Positions 34,701 to 43,149 of a stretch of DNA of 64,000 bases are shown piece by piece. Each line of letters opens with the position of its first letter. Position 1 is the stretch's first letter. Below the pieces are notes generated by a model. That model was not told where the DNA came from, made no database searches, and saw nothing but the letters and a program-made list of their open reading frames with translations. The stretch is from the NCBI GenBank assembly GCA_041398605.1, contig JAWKUK010000020.1, forward strand, positions 1 to 64,000, in the 5' to 3' direction. Made by a program: the position numbers and the translations under genes. The DNA comes from JAWKUK01 sp041398605 (GTDB lineage: Bacteria > Planctomycetota > UBA1135 > GCA-002686595).

Positions 34701-37496
34701 CGCGCCGAGGGCGTCGTCACGCCAGGTCACGCGCGCGCCGGCCAGCTCGAGCGCGCCGAGCGCGAAGCGGCCCGCGGGTGCCGGCGCGGCGCCGGCTTCG
34801 GCGCCGCGCCCCGCTGCGCCCTCGCCGGTCGGTCCCTGGTCGCTCGCAGCGTCGCCTTCAGCAGCGGCGGCCTGCGGCGCCGCCGCCGGCAGCTCGAACC
34901 CGAGCAGCGCCAGCGCCCCATCGGCGCGGCGCGCGATGGCGACCAACGGGTCGCGGAGCTGCACCTGGCCGACCTGCGCGAAGCCCTCGCCAAAGAGCGC
35001 CTCGTCGACCGACAGCTCGGCGAGGCTCAAGAGCTGCGTCTCACCATCGCGCCACACGAGGTCCGTCAGCGCGAACCCGGCGCGTGTCCCGCGCTGCGCG
35101 CCGTCGTCGACCGCGCTGGCCGTCGCGCTCAGCGTCAGCGCGAGGTGCCCGTCTCGCAACGTCGAGCGGACGCCGAGCTCCGTGAGCCACGGGTCGATCA
35201 TCCCGGTGACGAGGCCGTCCCCGGTCAAGGAGAGCTCGACGCCGACGTCGAGCGGACCGGGCTTGGACGTCACGCTGCCCGACAGGCGCAGCGCCTGCGC
35301 GAGCTGCGGGGCGGAGAGGGACGCCTCGATGCTGCCGCGGTCCGGCTCGGCGCGCGCCGGGTCGCCGCCGAACGCGAGGTCCTTGACGACGAGCGCGAGG
35401 TCGTTGAGCTGCAGGTCCACGGGGCGCGCGGTGTGCGCGTCGGTGATCCGCAGGGCGGCGCCGTCGACGTCGAAGCGCCCGAGCTCGAAGCGCTGCGTCG
35501 GCGGGGCAGCGTCGGCCGTCACGGGGCCCGCGGGCAGGGCGGGTGAGACAGCCGAGGCAGCCGGGGCGGGCGCGGCGCCAGGCGCCGGCAGGGCCTCGGC
35601 GCGCTGCGCCGCTGCCGGCTGCGACGCTGCCGGCTGCGACGGGATCGCGGCGCGCTCCTCTAGCGTCAGCGTGCGCAGCCCGAACGCATGCACGACGCCG
35701 CGTTCGTCGCGGCGCGCCTCGAGCCGCGGGCCGCTCACGCGCAGCGCCTCGATGCGCACGCGGTCACCCTCGCCCGTGATGGTGAGGCCCTCCAGGTCCG
35801 CGCGCGCGAGCTGCACCGCTGGGCGGCTCGGGCCGGGCGCGAGCGCGAGGTCCGTCACTTGGAGCGACGCCGAGAGCGCCCCGTCGGCCGCGACCTCCGC
35901 CGCGCCGGCGGCGCGCAGCGTCGCGCGCGCCATCGACGTTGGGCTCGGGCCGTCGCCGCCGACCTCGAAGTCTGGTGCGAGGCCCATGAGCGCGAGGTAC
36001 GGCGCGATCGCCGCGCCGTCGAGGCCCGCGGCGTCGAGCGACAGCTCGAACGTGCGGCGCGCCGCGAACGGCGCCGCGGTCAGCTCCAGCGCCAGGTCCT
36101 GCGCGACCCCGGGCGCGCGCGCCGCGATTGAGAGGGTCAGCGGCGCGCCTGACGCGCCGGCGTCGACGACGTTCGGGTCGATGACGACGTCGGCGAGGCG
36201 CAGGCGCGTGAGCTCGGCGCTGAGGTCCGTCGCGGGCGCGACGCCGGCGTCGTGGAACCGCACCGCGCAGGCCTCGACCAAGAGCTCGCGCAGGATGAAC
36301 ACCGGCCCGACCCCGTCGGGCTGCGCCGCGTCGTCGTCGCTCGCGGCGGGCGGTGTCGTCGTGTCCGCCTTCGGTTGCGCGGGGATCATGGCGAAGCCCG
36401 CCGCGGCGAACGCGCCGTCGGCCAGACGCTCGGCGGCGCCGCGCACGCCCTTGACGAGCGCGCGCTCAATCTCGATGTGGCCGCCCGAGAGCCGCGGGGC
36501 GTCGACCTCGATCGCGTCGATCGCAAACGCCTCGTCGACGTCTGCGCGCAGCGCTACGTCCTGGATCCGCAGCGTCGCGCGCGCATCATCGTCGCTGCCA
36601 TCGACGGCGCGGACCTCTGCGACGAGGGCGAAGCGCGCGTCGAGCTCTTGCGCCAGCGGGCGCACTCCGAACGCAGACAGGAACCCCGCGAGCGGCTGCG
36701 GGCGCAGGCCGTCGACGCTCAGTTCGAGCTGTGCGTCCAACGCCCGGAGGCCGCCGCGCAGCGTCCCATCGACCCGGAATCGATCCAGGAGCTCGCGCGA
36801 GCGCGCTTCGACGTGCAGGCGCGCGTCGCGGTCCGGCGCGCCGAGGTCCGTCAGGCGCACGTCGATCAGGAGGTCCGCATTCAGGAGCGCCGAGTCTGGG
36901 CCAGGCGCCGCGCTCGTCGGCGGCACCCGGTCGATGAGCAGCACGCGCACATGTTGCAAGCGCGCCGCATCGATGCGCAGCGGGGGCGTGAGGTCGATGG
37001 GGCCGCGCGCGGGCGTGTCGCTCGCGGGTTTCGGTGTCGTAGCGGGCTCGTCTCGAGCAGCGTCACCGCTGCCGCCCGCGTTGGCTGCAGAGAGCAGCCG
37101 CTCGAGCTGCCAGCGCCCGTCAGCTTCGCGCTCGATCCGCGCCGTCAGGCCGTCGACGACCGCGCGCCGCACACGCACGCTGCCGGTCAAGAGCTCCGTC
37201 ATGTCGAGGTCGAAGTCGACGAACTCGATCTGCAGCAGCGCCTCGGGCGGCGGCGCGCTCGCGTCCTCGGAGGGCAGCGGACGTACGTCGAGCCGCGAGA
37301 GCGAGACCTCGCCGCTGAGCAGCCCGAGGTCGAGGTCGCCGTACTCGATCGCGAGCCCATAGGCCTTGCCGATCCGGGCGAGGGCGCTGGGGAGCAGGTA
37401 GGGCAGCGCGACGCGGCCTGCGATCAGCAGGAGCGCCAGCGCGAAGCACGCGCGGCGGAGCCAGCGCCACCAGAGCCTGCGGGGACGTTCGCTCAT
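31737..37496 (-). CDS. Very large DUF748/AsmA-like protein (possible inter-membrane lipid transfer)
   Basis: 1919 residues, ATG at 37496. An Arg-rich start and one membrane helix (about 14-34) are followed by repeated AsmA-like blocks of alternating strands (LRLDAPRLDP-, LALVVKDLAFGGD- types) with Ala/Pro/Gly-rich inserts. One insert is a Gln-Ala-Thr repeat encoded at 33955-34026 and another a Pro/Glu/Gly repeat encoded at 33160-33234. The end has the DUF748 tail, a basic helix around RALSILLGEARLEAVRDALVRHGLP followed by IELRRP. DUF748 and AsmA family members are proposed to bridge inner and outer membranes for lipids; usual DUF748 length is about 1000-1250, so this one is unusually long. 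Overlaps the 37493 gene start-to-stop by four bases. Confidence 0.75.
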   Translation of the reverse strand: MSERPRRLWWRWLRRACFALALLLIAGRVALPYLLPSALARIGKAYGLAIEYGDLDLGLLSGEVSLSRLDVRPLPSEDASAPPPEALLQIEFVDFDLDMTELLTGSVRVRRAVVDGLTARIEREADGRWQLERLLSAANAGGSGDAARDEPATTPKPASDTPARGPIDLTPPLRIDAARLQHVRVLLIDRVPPTSAAPGPDSALLNADLLIDVRLTDLGAPDRDARLHVEARSRELLDRFRVDGTLRGGLRALDAQLELSVDGLRPQPLAGFLSAFGVRPLAQELDARFALVAEVRAVDGSDDDARATLRIQDVALRADVDEAFAIDAIEVDAPRLSGGHIEIERALVKGVRGAAERLADGAFAAAGFAMIPAQPKADTTTPPAASDDDAAQPDGVGPVFILRELLVEACAVRFHDAGVAPATDLSAELTRLRLADVVIDPNVVDAGASGAPLTLSIAARAPGVAQDLALELTAAPFAARRTFELSLDAAGLDGAAIAPYLALMGLAPDFEVGGDGPSPTSMARATLRAAGAAEVAADGALSASLQVTDLALAPGPSRPAVQLARADLEGLTITGEGDRVRIEALRVSGPRLEARRDERGVVHAFGLRTLTLEERAAIPSQPAASQPAAAQRAEALPAPGAAPAPAASAVSPALPAGPVTADAAPPTQRFELGRFDVDGAALRITDAHTARPVDLQLNDLALVVKDLAFGGDPARAEPDRGSIEASLSAPQLAQALRLSGSVTSKPGPLDVGVELSLTGDGLVTGMIDPWLTELGVRSTLRDGHLALTLSATASAVDDGAQRGTRAGFALTDLVWRDGETQLLSLAELSVDEALFGEGFAQVGQVQLRDPLVAIARRADGALALLGFELPAAAPQAAAAEGDAASDQGPTGEGAAGRGAEAGAAPAPAGRFALGALELAGARVTWRDDALGAPIETTLAASGTLASVHVNEPGAPARFGFEVALEGALDTLRLDGDADLTGDERTLHATLTGAGLRAGPLAPYLPPSVEVRLQDGRFGGTFHALEGPAEPAGAGGRRVVVEAKDLSLRDGDGGMVLAALDSLRLDAPRLDPVARIYEVRELRSEGVVLEVARSDAETLEVLGVALTTGAPAGVSAEPSGAASESVAAPESTQGPDAPTGEAPLAGAARDGAAPALETPQATQATQATQATQATQVTQATQMLVVGLQGVASDDLPSIDLGALSLGLDRFHFVDRTAPDSVPLELRAHLVLARPTRVLGPDPESLPPLELSLVGAAPPFAGESSATLSLSAFAPTPSLECTLDVRGLSGPGLARVVPELATRVDLSGLVDGRVSGRLSATFDAQRRGAAAFDLSRGLGAVIDLEDLAVRASEGGDVLLGVQRVYVEAPRLRPTTGEYTVRTIEVTQPTLRARRTTAGIEALGVVFLNAPAASAPAPARAAAAAPEGPASGDPAPEGPASEDPTAADPAFEAAVPGAQPPPQPGALVTLGELLVSGADIVFEDVSVTPAMVVPITDLDVELRGISTRPDAGPISLRAYVEAGSVALPERSGGDSLVSGILAAAAGAITGSGGSFAMQQRPLWETLQVTGRITPSPSAPTGFVSVELEGFELQSLRGVAKASSVDIADGVVDTRVSVRLLGERGLRLDTQTTFSHLFVSEPPGGPISKYLALPAPLDTVLYVLRDENEQQVIPLSLSLPPEGLSVSSVLGTVTLTLGQLIVEAIASSPLRIGSGALGLLGLLQAEAAPPLGAPLVVQFAPLDGLVEPLSATFLADLAQDVRKVPGRTLRLSHELGGGDLAAAEATATLTPEALRDLGAALDRTLAALHAEREVVAADVRGHLAVGRLAAAEATRARLVELEERAAETESALDQVYGALRPGSDRNGSRRARALSILLGEARLEAVRDALVRHGLPATRIELRRPRASSGVGDGGGRVLVEQR
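33160..33234. repeat. 15-bp in-frame tandem repeat, 5 copies
   Basis: Five contiguous 15-bp units such as GGGCCCTCGGGCGCA and GGGTCCCCGGACGCT inside the AsmA-like gene, encoding (on the minus strand) a five-residue Pro/Glu/Gly/Ala/Ser repeat. The core GCTGGGCCC is the reverse complement of the unit core in the 12447-12570 intergenic repeat. Confidence 0.85.
33955..34026. repeat. 9-bp in-frame tandem repeat, 8 copies
   Basis: Eight 9-bp units of the type GCCTGCGTT or GCTTGGGTT encode repeated Gln-Ala-Thr on the minus strand, in a linker of the AsmA-like protein. Three central copies are identical. Confidence 0.9.
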
Positions 37497-39130
37497 CGCG
37501 CGCCTCCTTGGCGCGCGGCGCGCAGCGCGGCGCGGCGCACCTCAGGCGGGTCGAGGGCGGCAAAGCCCGCGGGCGCCGCGTCGCGCGCGGAGAGCCACCG
37601 GAACGCGCGCAGGCGCGCCGCGGGGTCCGAGTCTTCGAGGTACAGGAGGTTCTCGTCGTTGAGGCGCGCCTCGAGCTCGGGGAGCGACTTCGACGCGGTC
37701 GCGACGTCGTCGAGGACGCCGGGGAAACGGCCGGCTTGGCCTGCGCGCCGGAGGAGCCCCGCGCGGAGCGCCTCGGGCGCCGTGTCGTCCGCGAGGAGCG
37801 CGGCGGCATGGCGGAGCGCGGCGCGCTCCAGCAGCCAGCCGATGTCGGCGCGCGGCCCGACCTGGAGGCCGGCGAGCCGCGCCGCAAAGGCCGCCAGGCC
37901 CTCGTCGTCGGACACGAGCGCGAGCTCGGCCGCGAGCGTTGCGCCGCGCCCGTCGGCCAGGGTCAACAGGGCCGTGCGCCGCCCGTCGTTCTGCTGGATC
38001 GCCGCGAGCGCGTTCCTCGCCTCGAGCCAGCGTGCGTCCGGCGCGTCCGCGAGCGCCGCATACAGCGCGTCGGCCGCCGCGAGCCGCGCTTCGGCGCGGG
38101 CCGGGTCAGCGCGCTCGGTGGCGCCTTGGGTTTGGTCCTCGGCCGTCGGGACGACCTCGATGCGGACGAGGAAGAACCGCGCTGCGCCCGCGTCGAGCGG
38201 GCTCGGCACGAGGACCGCGAGCGGCGCGCCGCCGCTGACCGGCGCCGCGCTCAACGTCGCAAAGTCGCGGCGCAGCGCCTGGGCGCCGAGGCGGCGCTCG
38301 GGGCCATGCTCGCTGCGCCGCGGCAGCGACGCATCGCTGCCCGTCGCCGTTGGATCGCTCCCCATCGTCGCGCGCTCCGTGCGGTCGCGGTCGACGACGG
38401 CCACCGCGACCTCGAGCGCGTCGCCCGCGTACCCGACGAGCACCTCGATGCGCTGTAGGTACGGCCCGATGTCGGAGTACTCGCGCAGAAAGTCATCGGC
38501 GACGCGGTCGACGTCGATCGCGCTCAATGCGAGCGCGACAACGGCGCCATCGAGCAGCAGCTCGTCGTGGGTGAGGACACGCTGCGCGCGCAGCGCGAAC
38601 GGGGCGCGCTCGGCGTCGCTCTCGGTCGACTCGGTGACCGCCCGCAGCCAAGCGACCGCGTCACCGCCCGTCGCCATGCGCCCCGACAGCAGCAACGGGT
38701 TCTCGGCCGAGAGCGCGATCGCGCCGTCGAGGTTGGCGCCCAGGCTCGCGCTGCGCGCGAGCGGCGCGCCGCCGCTCAAGGCCTGGTCGAGCGCGTCCAG
38801 CGTCACCCGGATGCGGCGCATCGCGCGCGGCTGGGCAGGGGCGGTCGCCGCAGGGGGCGCGAGGGTGGGCTCGGGCTCGGGCGCGGGCCCGGAGGTGGGC
38901 TCGGGGGTGGGCTCCGTGATGGGCTTGGCCAGCGCTGACGTCGAGGGCTCGCGCAGGACGTCCGGACCAGCCAGGACACCCCCGGTCCAGCGCGCGATCG
39001 TGGTCGTCGTCGGGCCGAGCAGCGGCGCGAGCACGCGCGGCGGGTTCTCGGGCGAGCGGCACCCGATCAGCGTGGACGCGGCGCAGAGCACCGCGGCCAT
39101 GGACGCGCTGGACAGCTGGTCACGCAACAT
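37493..39130 (-). CDS. Putative lipoprotein with Pro-rich linker, function unknown
   Basis: 545 residues from ATG 39130 (a later ATG at 39100 leaves a tidier signal). A lipobox LIGC at about residue 24 predicts an outer-membrane lipoprotein. Residues 70-100 are a Glu/Pro/Thr linker. The remainder has an OB-free alternating alpha/beta region (LDALDQALSGGAPLA; VDRVADDFLREYSDIGPYLQRIEVL) and a helical C-terminal half with HEAT-like pairs. No family is recognised. Its stop overlaps the start of the AsmA-like gene by four bases, so the two are co-translated and probably act in the same envelope process. Confidence 0.6.
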   Translation of the reverse strand: MLRDQLSSASMAAVLCAASTLIGCRSPENPPRVLAPLLGPTTTTIARWTGGVLAGPDVLREPSTSALAKPITEPTPEPTSGPAPEPEPTLAPPAATAPAQPRAMRRIRVTLDALDQALSGGAPLARSASLGANLDGAIALSAENPLLLSGRMATGGDAVAWLRAVTESTESDAERAPFALRAQRVLTHDELLLDGAVVALALSAIDVDRVADDFLREYSDIGPYLQRIEVLVGYAGDALEVAVAVVDRDRTERATMGSDPTATGSDASLPRRSEHGPERRLGAQALRRDFATLSAAPVSGGAPLAVLVPSPLDAGAARFFLVRIEVVPTAEDQTQGATERADPARAEARLAAADALYAALADAPDARWLEARNALAAIQQNDGRRTALLTLADGRGATLAAELALVSDDEGLAAFAARLAGLQVGPRADIGWLLERAALRHAAALLADDTAPEALRAGLLRRAGQAGRFPGVLDDVATASKSLPELEARLNDENLLYLEDSDPAARLRAFRWLSARDAAPAGFAALDPPEVRRAALRAARQGGAR

Positions 39131-39237
39131 CGCGCGTGGAGTGTCCGCGAGCAGGGTCTCTGAAACAACCTCTGGGCCCTTTGGTTGGGAGGAACCGCGG
39201 CCCTACCCCCCTGTACCGGCGACGCGCGCGGCGGGCG

Positions 39238-40689
39238 TCAGGCGGAGCGGGCGACGCTGGGGCGCAGTCGGTCGAGCACTCGCTCGAGCTCGTGGGCGCG
39301 GATGCTCCAATCGAACTCTCGCGCTGCGAGGGCGGCGAGGCGCGCGCCGAGGTACGGCACCTCCGGGTGCTCCAGGATCAGCGTGACCCTGCGCCGCACC
39401 TCGTCCGTGTCGCAGGCCTCGAGGGCTGGGATGGACAACGCGGCCGCGACCTCAGGGGGCAAGTGCGGGGCGAGCCGAGCGAGCGCTTCGCCGACCGGGC
39501 CGGTGTCGCGGGCCATCGGCAGCACGCCGAGGGCCACACACTCGAGGACTCGGAGCGCGCTCCGTTCGCCCGCCTCCTCGCCGAGGACGACGAGCCGCGC
39601 GTGGCGCCGGAGGGTGGCGCGGGTCCCGAGCGCGCGCGGGTCGACGCTGACGACCCGCGCGCGGGTCGCGCCCCCGCGGGCGTGGATCTCGCTCGCCAGG
39701 GCGCCGCTGCTGGGCAGGACGAGCGCGAGGTCGAGGCGGCGCACCAGGAAGTCCGCGCTGGCCCGGAAGAGCGCGCGGCCGAGCGGGTCGTGGTCGGCGT
39801 CGCCGTCGAACAGCACGCAGCGCAGCCCTTCCTTCAAGGGCGGCGCGGGCACGGGGGGCAGCGCGCCGCGCGGCTCGGGGGCGACGAGCTGCGTGTCGAT
39901 GCCTGGGGCAAAGAGCACGCGCTCGGGTGCCCCGAGGGCGGCGACGGCGGTGTGGGCATCGGCGCCGGCGTCGTCCGCGGCGAGCCACCGGTCCAGCGTC
40001 GCAAAGGCGTGGGCGCTCGGCGCGAGCACGAGCTGTGCGGCAGCGAGCGCGCGCTGTCGCTCGTCGCGCTCCGCGTCACAGCCAGCGTGCGGCGGGATCT
40101 GCAAGGCGAGCAGCGCGCCCGCGCGCGCTGCGAGCCGTCGGCCGAGGTCGGCGTGGCCGCTCCGTAGCTGCACGATGACGAGGTCCGGGCGAACGGTGTC
40201 CGCGAAGCGCTCGATGAGGCCCCCAGGGCCGCCCTGCGCTTCGTCATCGAGCGCGCGCGGCTCGCTTTGGGCGTCGGAGCGCGCGGGCTCGGCCAGGGGG
40301 CGACCCTCGAGGTCCGCTGCGTCGACGTCGGTCAGCTCGACGCCGGGGCGGACGATGTGGAGGTTGAACGGCGACGGGGGACCCGCGAGGGTCGCCGGCT
40401 TGCCGAACGCGCGCCACTCGTGCACGTAGGCGGGCAGGAGCTCGGATGGCACGTCGTGGTCCAACGCCAGCACGTGAACGACGTGCCCGCGTCGCGCGAG
40501 GGCGCGCCCGAGGCCGATCTCGTGCGCGATGTCGGCATTGAGGCGCTGCGCGCTGGCGAGGTCGTCCAGCGACGCTTGCGCGACCGCCGCAGCGCGATCG
40601 GGCGCTGAGGCGCCCGCGGGCCCGCTGACCCCTGCGGGGATCGAGGTGTCGGGCGTGAGGGGCGCCAAGTGGAGGACGGCGATGCGCAT
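39238..40689 (-). CDS. Glycosyltransferase (GT-B fold, GT4-like)
   Basis: 483 residues from ATG 40689. The start MRIAVLHLAPLTP is the first Rossmann strand; residues about 50-70 hold IGLGRALARRGHVVHVLALD, the acceptor-side motif 'a..L..rGHeV.v..'. The C-terminal domain carries LFDGDADHDPLGRALFRASADFL and RSALRVLECVALGVLPMARDTGPVGEAL, where the usual donor-binding E-x7-E is only partly kept. It is divergent from pelA, 276 bases away, and could be a part of the exopolysaccharide locus, though Pel systems are not known to need it. Confidence 0.65.
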   Translation of the reverse strand: MRIAVLHLAPLTPDTSIPAGVSGPAGASAPDRAAAVAQASLDDLASAQRLNADIAHEIGLGRALARRGHVVHVLALDHDVPSELLPAYVHEWRAFGKPATLAGPPSPFNLHIVRPGVELTDVDAADLEGRPLAEPARSDAQSEPRALDDEAQGGPGGLIERFADTVRPDLVIVQLRSGHADLGRRLAARAGALLALQIPPHAGCDAERDERQRALAAAQLVLAPSAHAFATLDRWLAADDAGADAHTAVAALGAPERVLFAPGIDTQLVAPEPRGALPPVPAPPLKEGLRCVLFDGDADHDPLGRALFRASADFLVRRLDLALVLPSSGALASEIHARGGATRARVVSVDPRALGTRATLRRHARLVVLGEEAGERSALRVLECVALGVLPMARDTGPVGEALARLAPHLPPEVAAALSIPALEACDTDEVRRRVTLILEHPEVPYLGARLAALAAREFDWSIRAHELERVLDRLRPSVARSA

Positions 40690-40775
40690 CGGAGACGGGG
40701 GGAGGGACGGCTGGGCGGACGGCAGGGCGGGCCGCCCACCGGGGTGGCTCTTCGGCAGCGCCTGTCCGCGTAGTT

Positions 40776-40815
40776 GAGGTCGACCTCCGGCACGGGCGCC
40801 CGGCTGTGGGCGCCC
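40776..40815. promoter_or_regulatory. Palindrome cluster in the pelA divergent intergenic region
   Basis: GAGGTCGACCTC (40776-40787) is a perfect 12-bp palindrome. It is followed by two copies of the palindrome GGGCGCCC (40794-40801 and 40808-40815), six bases apart. These lie between the glycosyltransferase start (40689) and the pelA start (40966), where both promoters must be. They could be operators; no specific regulator is implied. I saw no convincing -35/-10 pair. Confidence 0.35.
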
Positions 40816-40965
40816 GCGCGAGGTCATTGTCTCACCATGGGTCAGGCGCGCCGTGAGCGCGCAGCGGGCCGCCTCGAGGCCGGCGCGGGGGGCCCCTCGT
40901 TTCTCACCAGCGCGCTCAGGAATCGGCGTTTCGAGGGTCGATCCTCCCCGGACCTCCCCACGCTG

Positions 40966-43149
40966 ATGTCTCCCCGTCGAACCCTCCTTCGCCGTTGTCG
41001 CGCGGCAGCGGCCCTGTTGCTTGCGAGCGCTGCCGCGGTCGCGCAGCCCCCGCCCGCCGCGCTCACGCAGGCGCCGTCGAGCCACGGCGACCTGGCCGAA
41101 GCCAAGCCCGAGCGGCGCCTCGTCATCGCGCTCTCGGACGCGACCGTCGACGAGCACCGCGACATCAAGGACCCGACCGCGCTCCTCGTCGAGATGCCGC
41201 TCCAGCACCTGGGGCTCATCGTCCGCCGCTGGTCCGTCACGCTCGGGCCGCCGCCGCGCGAGTGGCTCGACGAGGCGCGCGCGGTCGTCACTTGGTTCGG
41301 CGCGCGGCCCAACACGGGCGTGATCGGGCAATGGGTGCACCCATGGCTCATCGACGAGGTCGTGCCGCGCGGCATCCGGGTCGTGATCATGGGCGAGCCG
41401 GGTCTCTTGGAGCGCAACGGCCAGGGCGAGGTCGACCTCGCGCACTGGGCCGAGCTCGTCAGCGTCCTGGGTGTCCGCGACAGCGAGACCTGGAACGAAG
41501 ACCCGCTGCAGATCGAGGTCGCCGACCTCGGGCCCGCGCTGTGCGCCTTCGAGGCGCCGGTCTACGCCGTCGTGCACCGCGGCCTCCGCGTCGATCGCGA
41601 GGGCCTGCACCCCTGGGTGACCACGCGCACTGCGGCTGACCCCGTCGGCGCGAGCCCGGTCTTGACCGGCCCGTTCGGCGGCATCGCGCTGAACCCTTAC
41701 GTCGTCGAGATGGGCACCGGGCGCGGTGAGCTGCGCTGGCACATCAACCTGTTCGAGTACCTGCGTGAGGCGCTCGGGCTCGACGGCGTCCCGGCCTTCG
41801 ATCCGTGTGTCCAGTACGGCCGGCGGCTGTTCTTCGTCCAGGTCGACGGCGATGGCTTCGAGAGCTACTCGACCGTGACGCCGGGCGAGTACGCCGCGCA
41901 GGTCTTCCTGCGTGACGTGCTCGATCGCTTCGCGCTCCCGTTCACGGTCAGCATCATCGTGGCCTCCGTCACCGACGCGCTCGCGCCGACCGAGGACGAC
42001 CCGCGGATGACGCTCGCGCGCGAGATCCTGTCGCGGCCGAACGTCGAGGTCGCCTCGCACGGGGTCTTGCACCCCCTCAAGTGGAGCGCGCCGCTGCGGC
42101 CGGACTCGCCGCCGCGCGAGGTCACCTGGTACCCAGGGCTCGCGGGTTATGCGTACTCGCCCCGCGCCGAGGTGGAGCGCTCCATTGACTTCATCGACGC
42201 GCTCGTCGCGCCCGCGCGGCGCCGCACGCGCGTGATGCTGTGGACGGGCGACGCGCTCCCGGGCTCGGACGCGCTCGCTGCGGTCCGCGAGCGCGGCCTC
42301 GCCAACGTCAACGGCGGCACGTACCGCTGGGACGCAGCCTCGAACTCTGTTGGGAACGTCACGCCGATCGTGCGCATGGAGGGCGACGAGCTGCAGGTCT
42401 TTTGTGGCGCGCCCAACGAGAACGTCTACGACGGGTTCTTCGATCGCCACCCGGGCGCGTTTCGCCACCTCGCGACGACGTTGGAGGCTACGGGTGCGCC
42501 GCGCATCCTGAAGCCGGCCAACATCTATGTGCACTTCTATGCGGCCGAGCGCCCGGAGCGGCTGCGGTCGATCCAGGACCTGATCGAGCGCTTCGGGGTC
42601 CATGAAGAGGCGCTGCCGGTGTTCGCGTCGGATTGGTGGGGCGCGGCGCATGACGCGTTCACTGCCGCGGCCGTGACGCGGCTGAGCCCGCCAGGCGCGG
42701 CCGCGGTGGAGTACGCGGCCGCGGGCTATGGGCGCTGCCGGACGCTGCGCTTCGACGGCGAGGGCCGGGACGTGGACTTCGCGGCGAGCCCAGGGGTCCT
42801 CGGCGCTCGCCGCATCGGCGCCGCGCTGTACGTGCACCTGGCGGCGCCCGACCCTGGGCGGCCGACGCGCGTCGTGCTCGTGCCTGCGGCGAGCGCGGGC
42901 GCGTCGTCCGCGCCTCACCTCGTCGAGGCCAATCACCTCGCCCTGGACATGCGGCGCACCGAGCGCGGCCTCACCTGGACGGCCTCGTCGCTGGCCCCAA
43001 GGCGCGCGACGCTGGCGGGCTTCCCGCCTGACGCGACGCTCGGCATCGCGCTGAGCGGTCGCCACGGATTGGCGCAGGCCGACGCGCAGGGCCGCTTTGT
43101 CGTGTCCCTGCCCCCTGGGACGGACCTCGTCGAGGTGGCGCTCCGATGA
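40966..43149 (+). CDS. pelA: PelA-like polysaccharide deacetylase (without N-terminal glycoside hydrolase domain)
   Basis: 727 residues from ATG 40966, giving a signal peptide (LLASAAAVAQ). After a reductase-like region (about 45-275) comes the CE4-type deacetylase core: VQVDGDGFES with D294/D296 and ASHGVLHP with H365/H369 as the likely metal-binding residues. Then LWTGDALPGSDALAAVRERGLANVNGGTYRW and NIYVHFYAAERPERL, which are typical of PelA, and a beta-rich C-terminal module. PelA removes N-acetyl groups from the GalNAc-rich Pel chain in the periplasm, making it cationic. Pseudomonas PelA has ~950 residues with an N-terminal hydrolase domain that is absent here. First gene of the operon; ATGA overlap with pelB. 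Confidence 0.85.
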   Translation: MSPRRTLLRRCRAAAALLLASAAAVAQPPPAALTQAPSSHGDLAEAKPERRLVIALSDATVDEHRDIKDPTALLVEMPLQHLGLIVRRWSVTLGPPPREWLDEARAVVTWFGARPNTGVIGQWVHPWLIDEVVPRGIRVVIMGEPGLLERNGQGEVDLAHWAELVSVLGVRDSETWNEDPLQIEVADLGPALCAFEAPVYAVVHRGLRVDREGLHPWVTTRTAADPVGASPVLTGPFGGIALNPYVVEMGTGRGELRWHINLFEYLREALGLDGVPAFDPCVQYGRRLFFVQVDGDGFESYSTVTPGEYAAQVFLRDVLDRFALPFTVSIIVASVTDALAPTEDDPRMTLAREILSRPNVEVASHGVLHPLKWSAPLRPDSPPREVTWYPGLAGYAYSPRAEVERSIDFIDALVAPARRRTRVMLWTGDALPGSDALAAVRERGLANVNGGTYRWDAASNSVGNVTPIVRMEGDELQVFCGAPNENVYDGFFDRHPGAFRHLATTLEATGAPRILKPANIYVHFYAAERPERLRSIQDLIERFGVHEEALPVFASDWWGAAHDAFTAAAVTRLSPPGAAAVEYAAAGYGRCRTLRFDGEGRDVDFAASPGVLGARRIGAALYVHLAAPDPGRPTRVVLVPAASAGASSAPHLVEANHLALDMRRTERGLTWTASSLAPRRATLAGFPPDATLGIALSGRHGLAQADAQGRFVVSLPPGTDLVEVALR

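Noticed and set aside
36252..39386. Plus-strand open frame of 1044 codons opposite the AsmA-like gene
   Set aside because: Arg/Ser/Ala-rich, no motifs; high G+C keeps antisense frames open. The same holds for the 1008-codon frame at 34336-37362.
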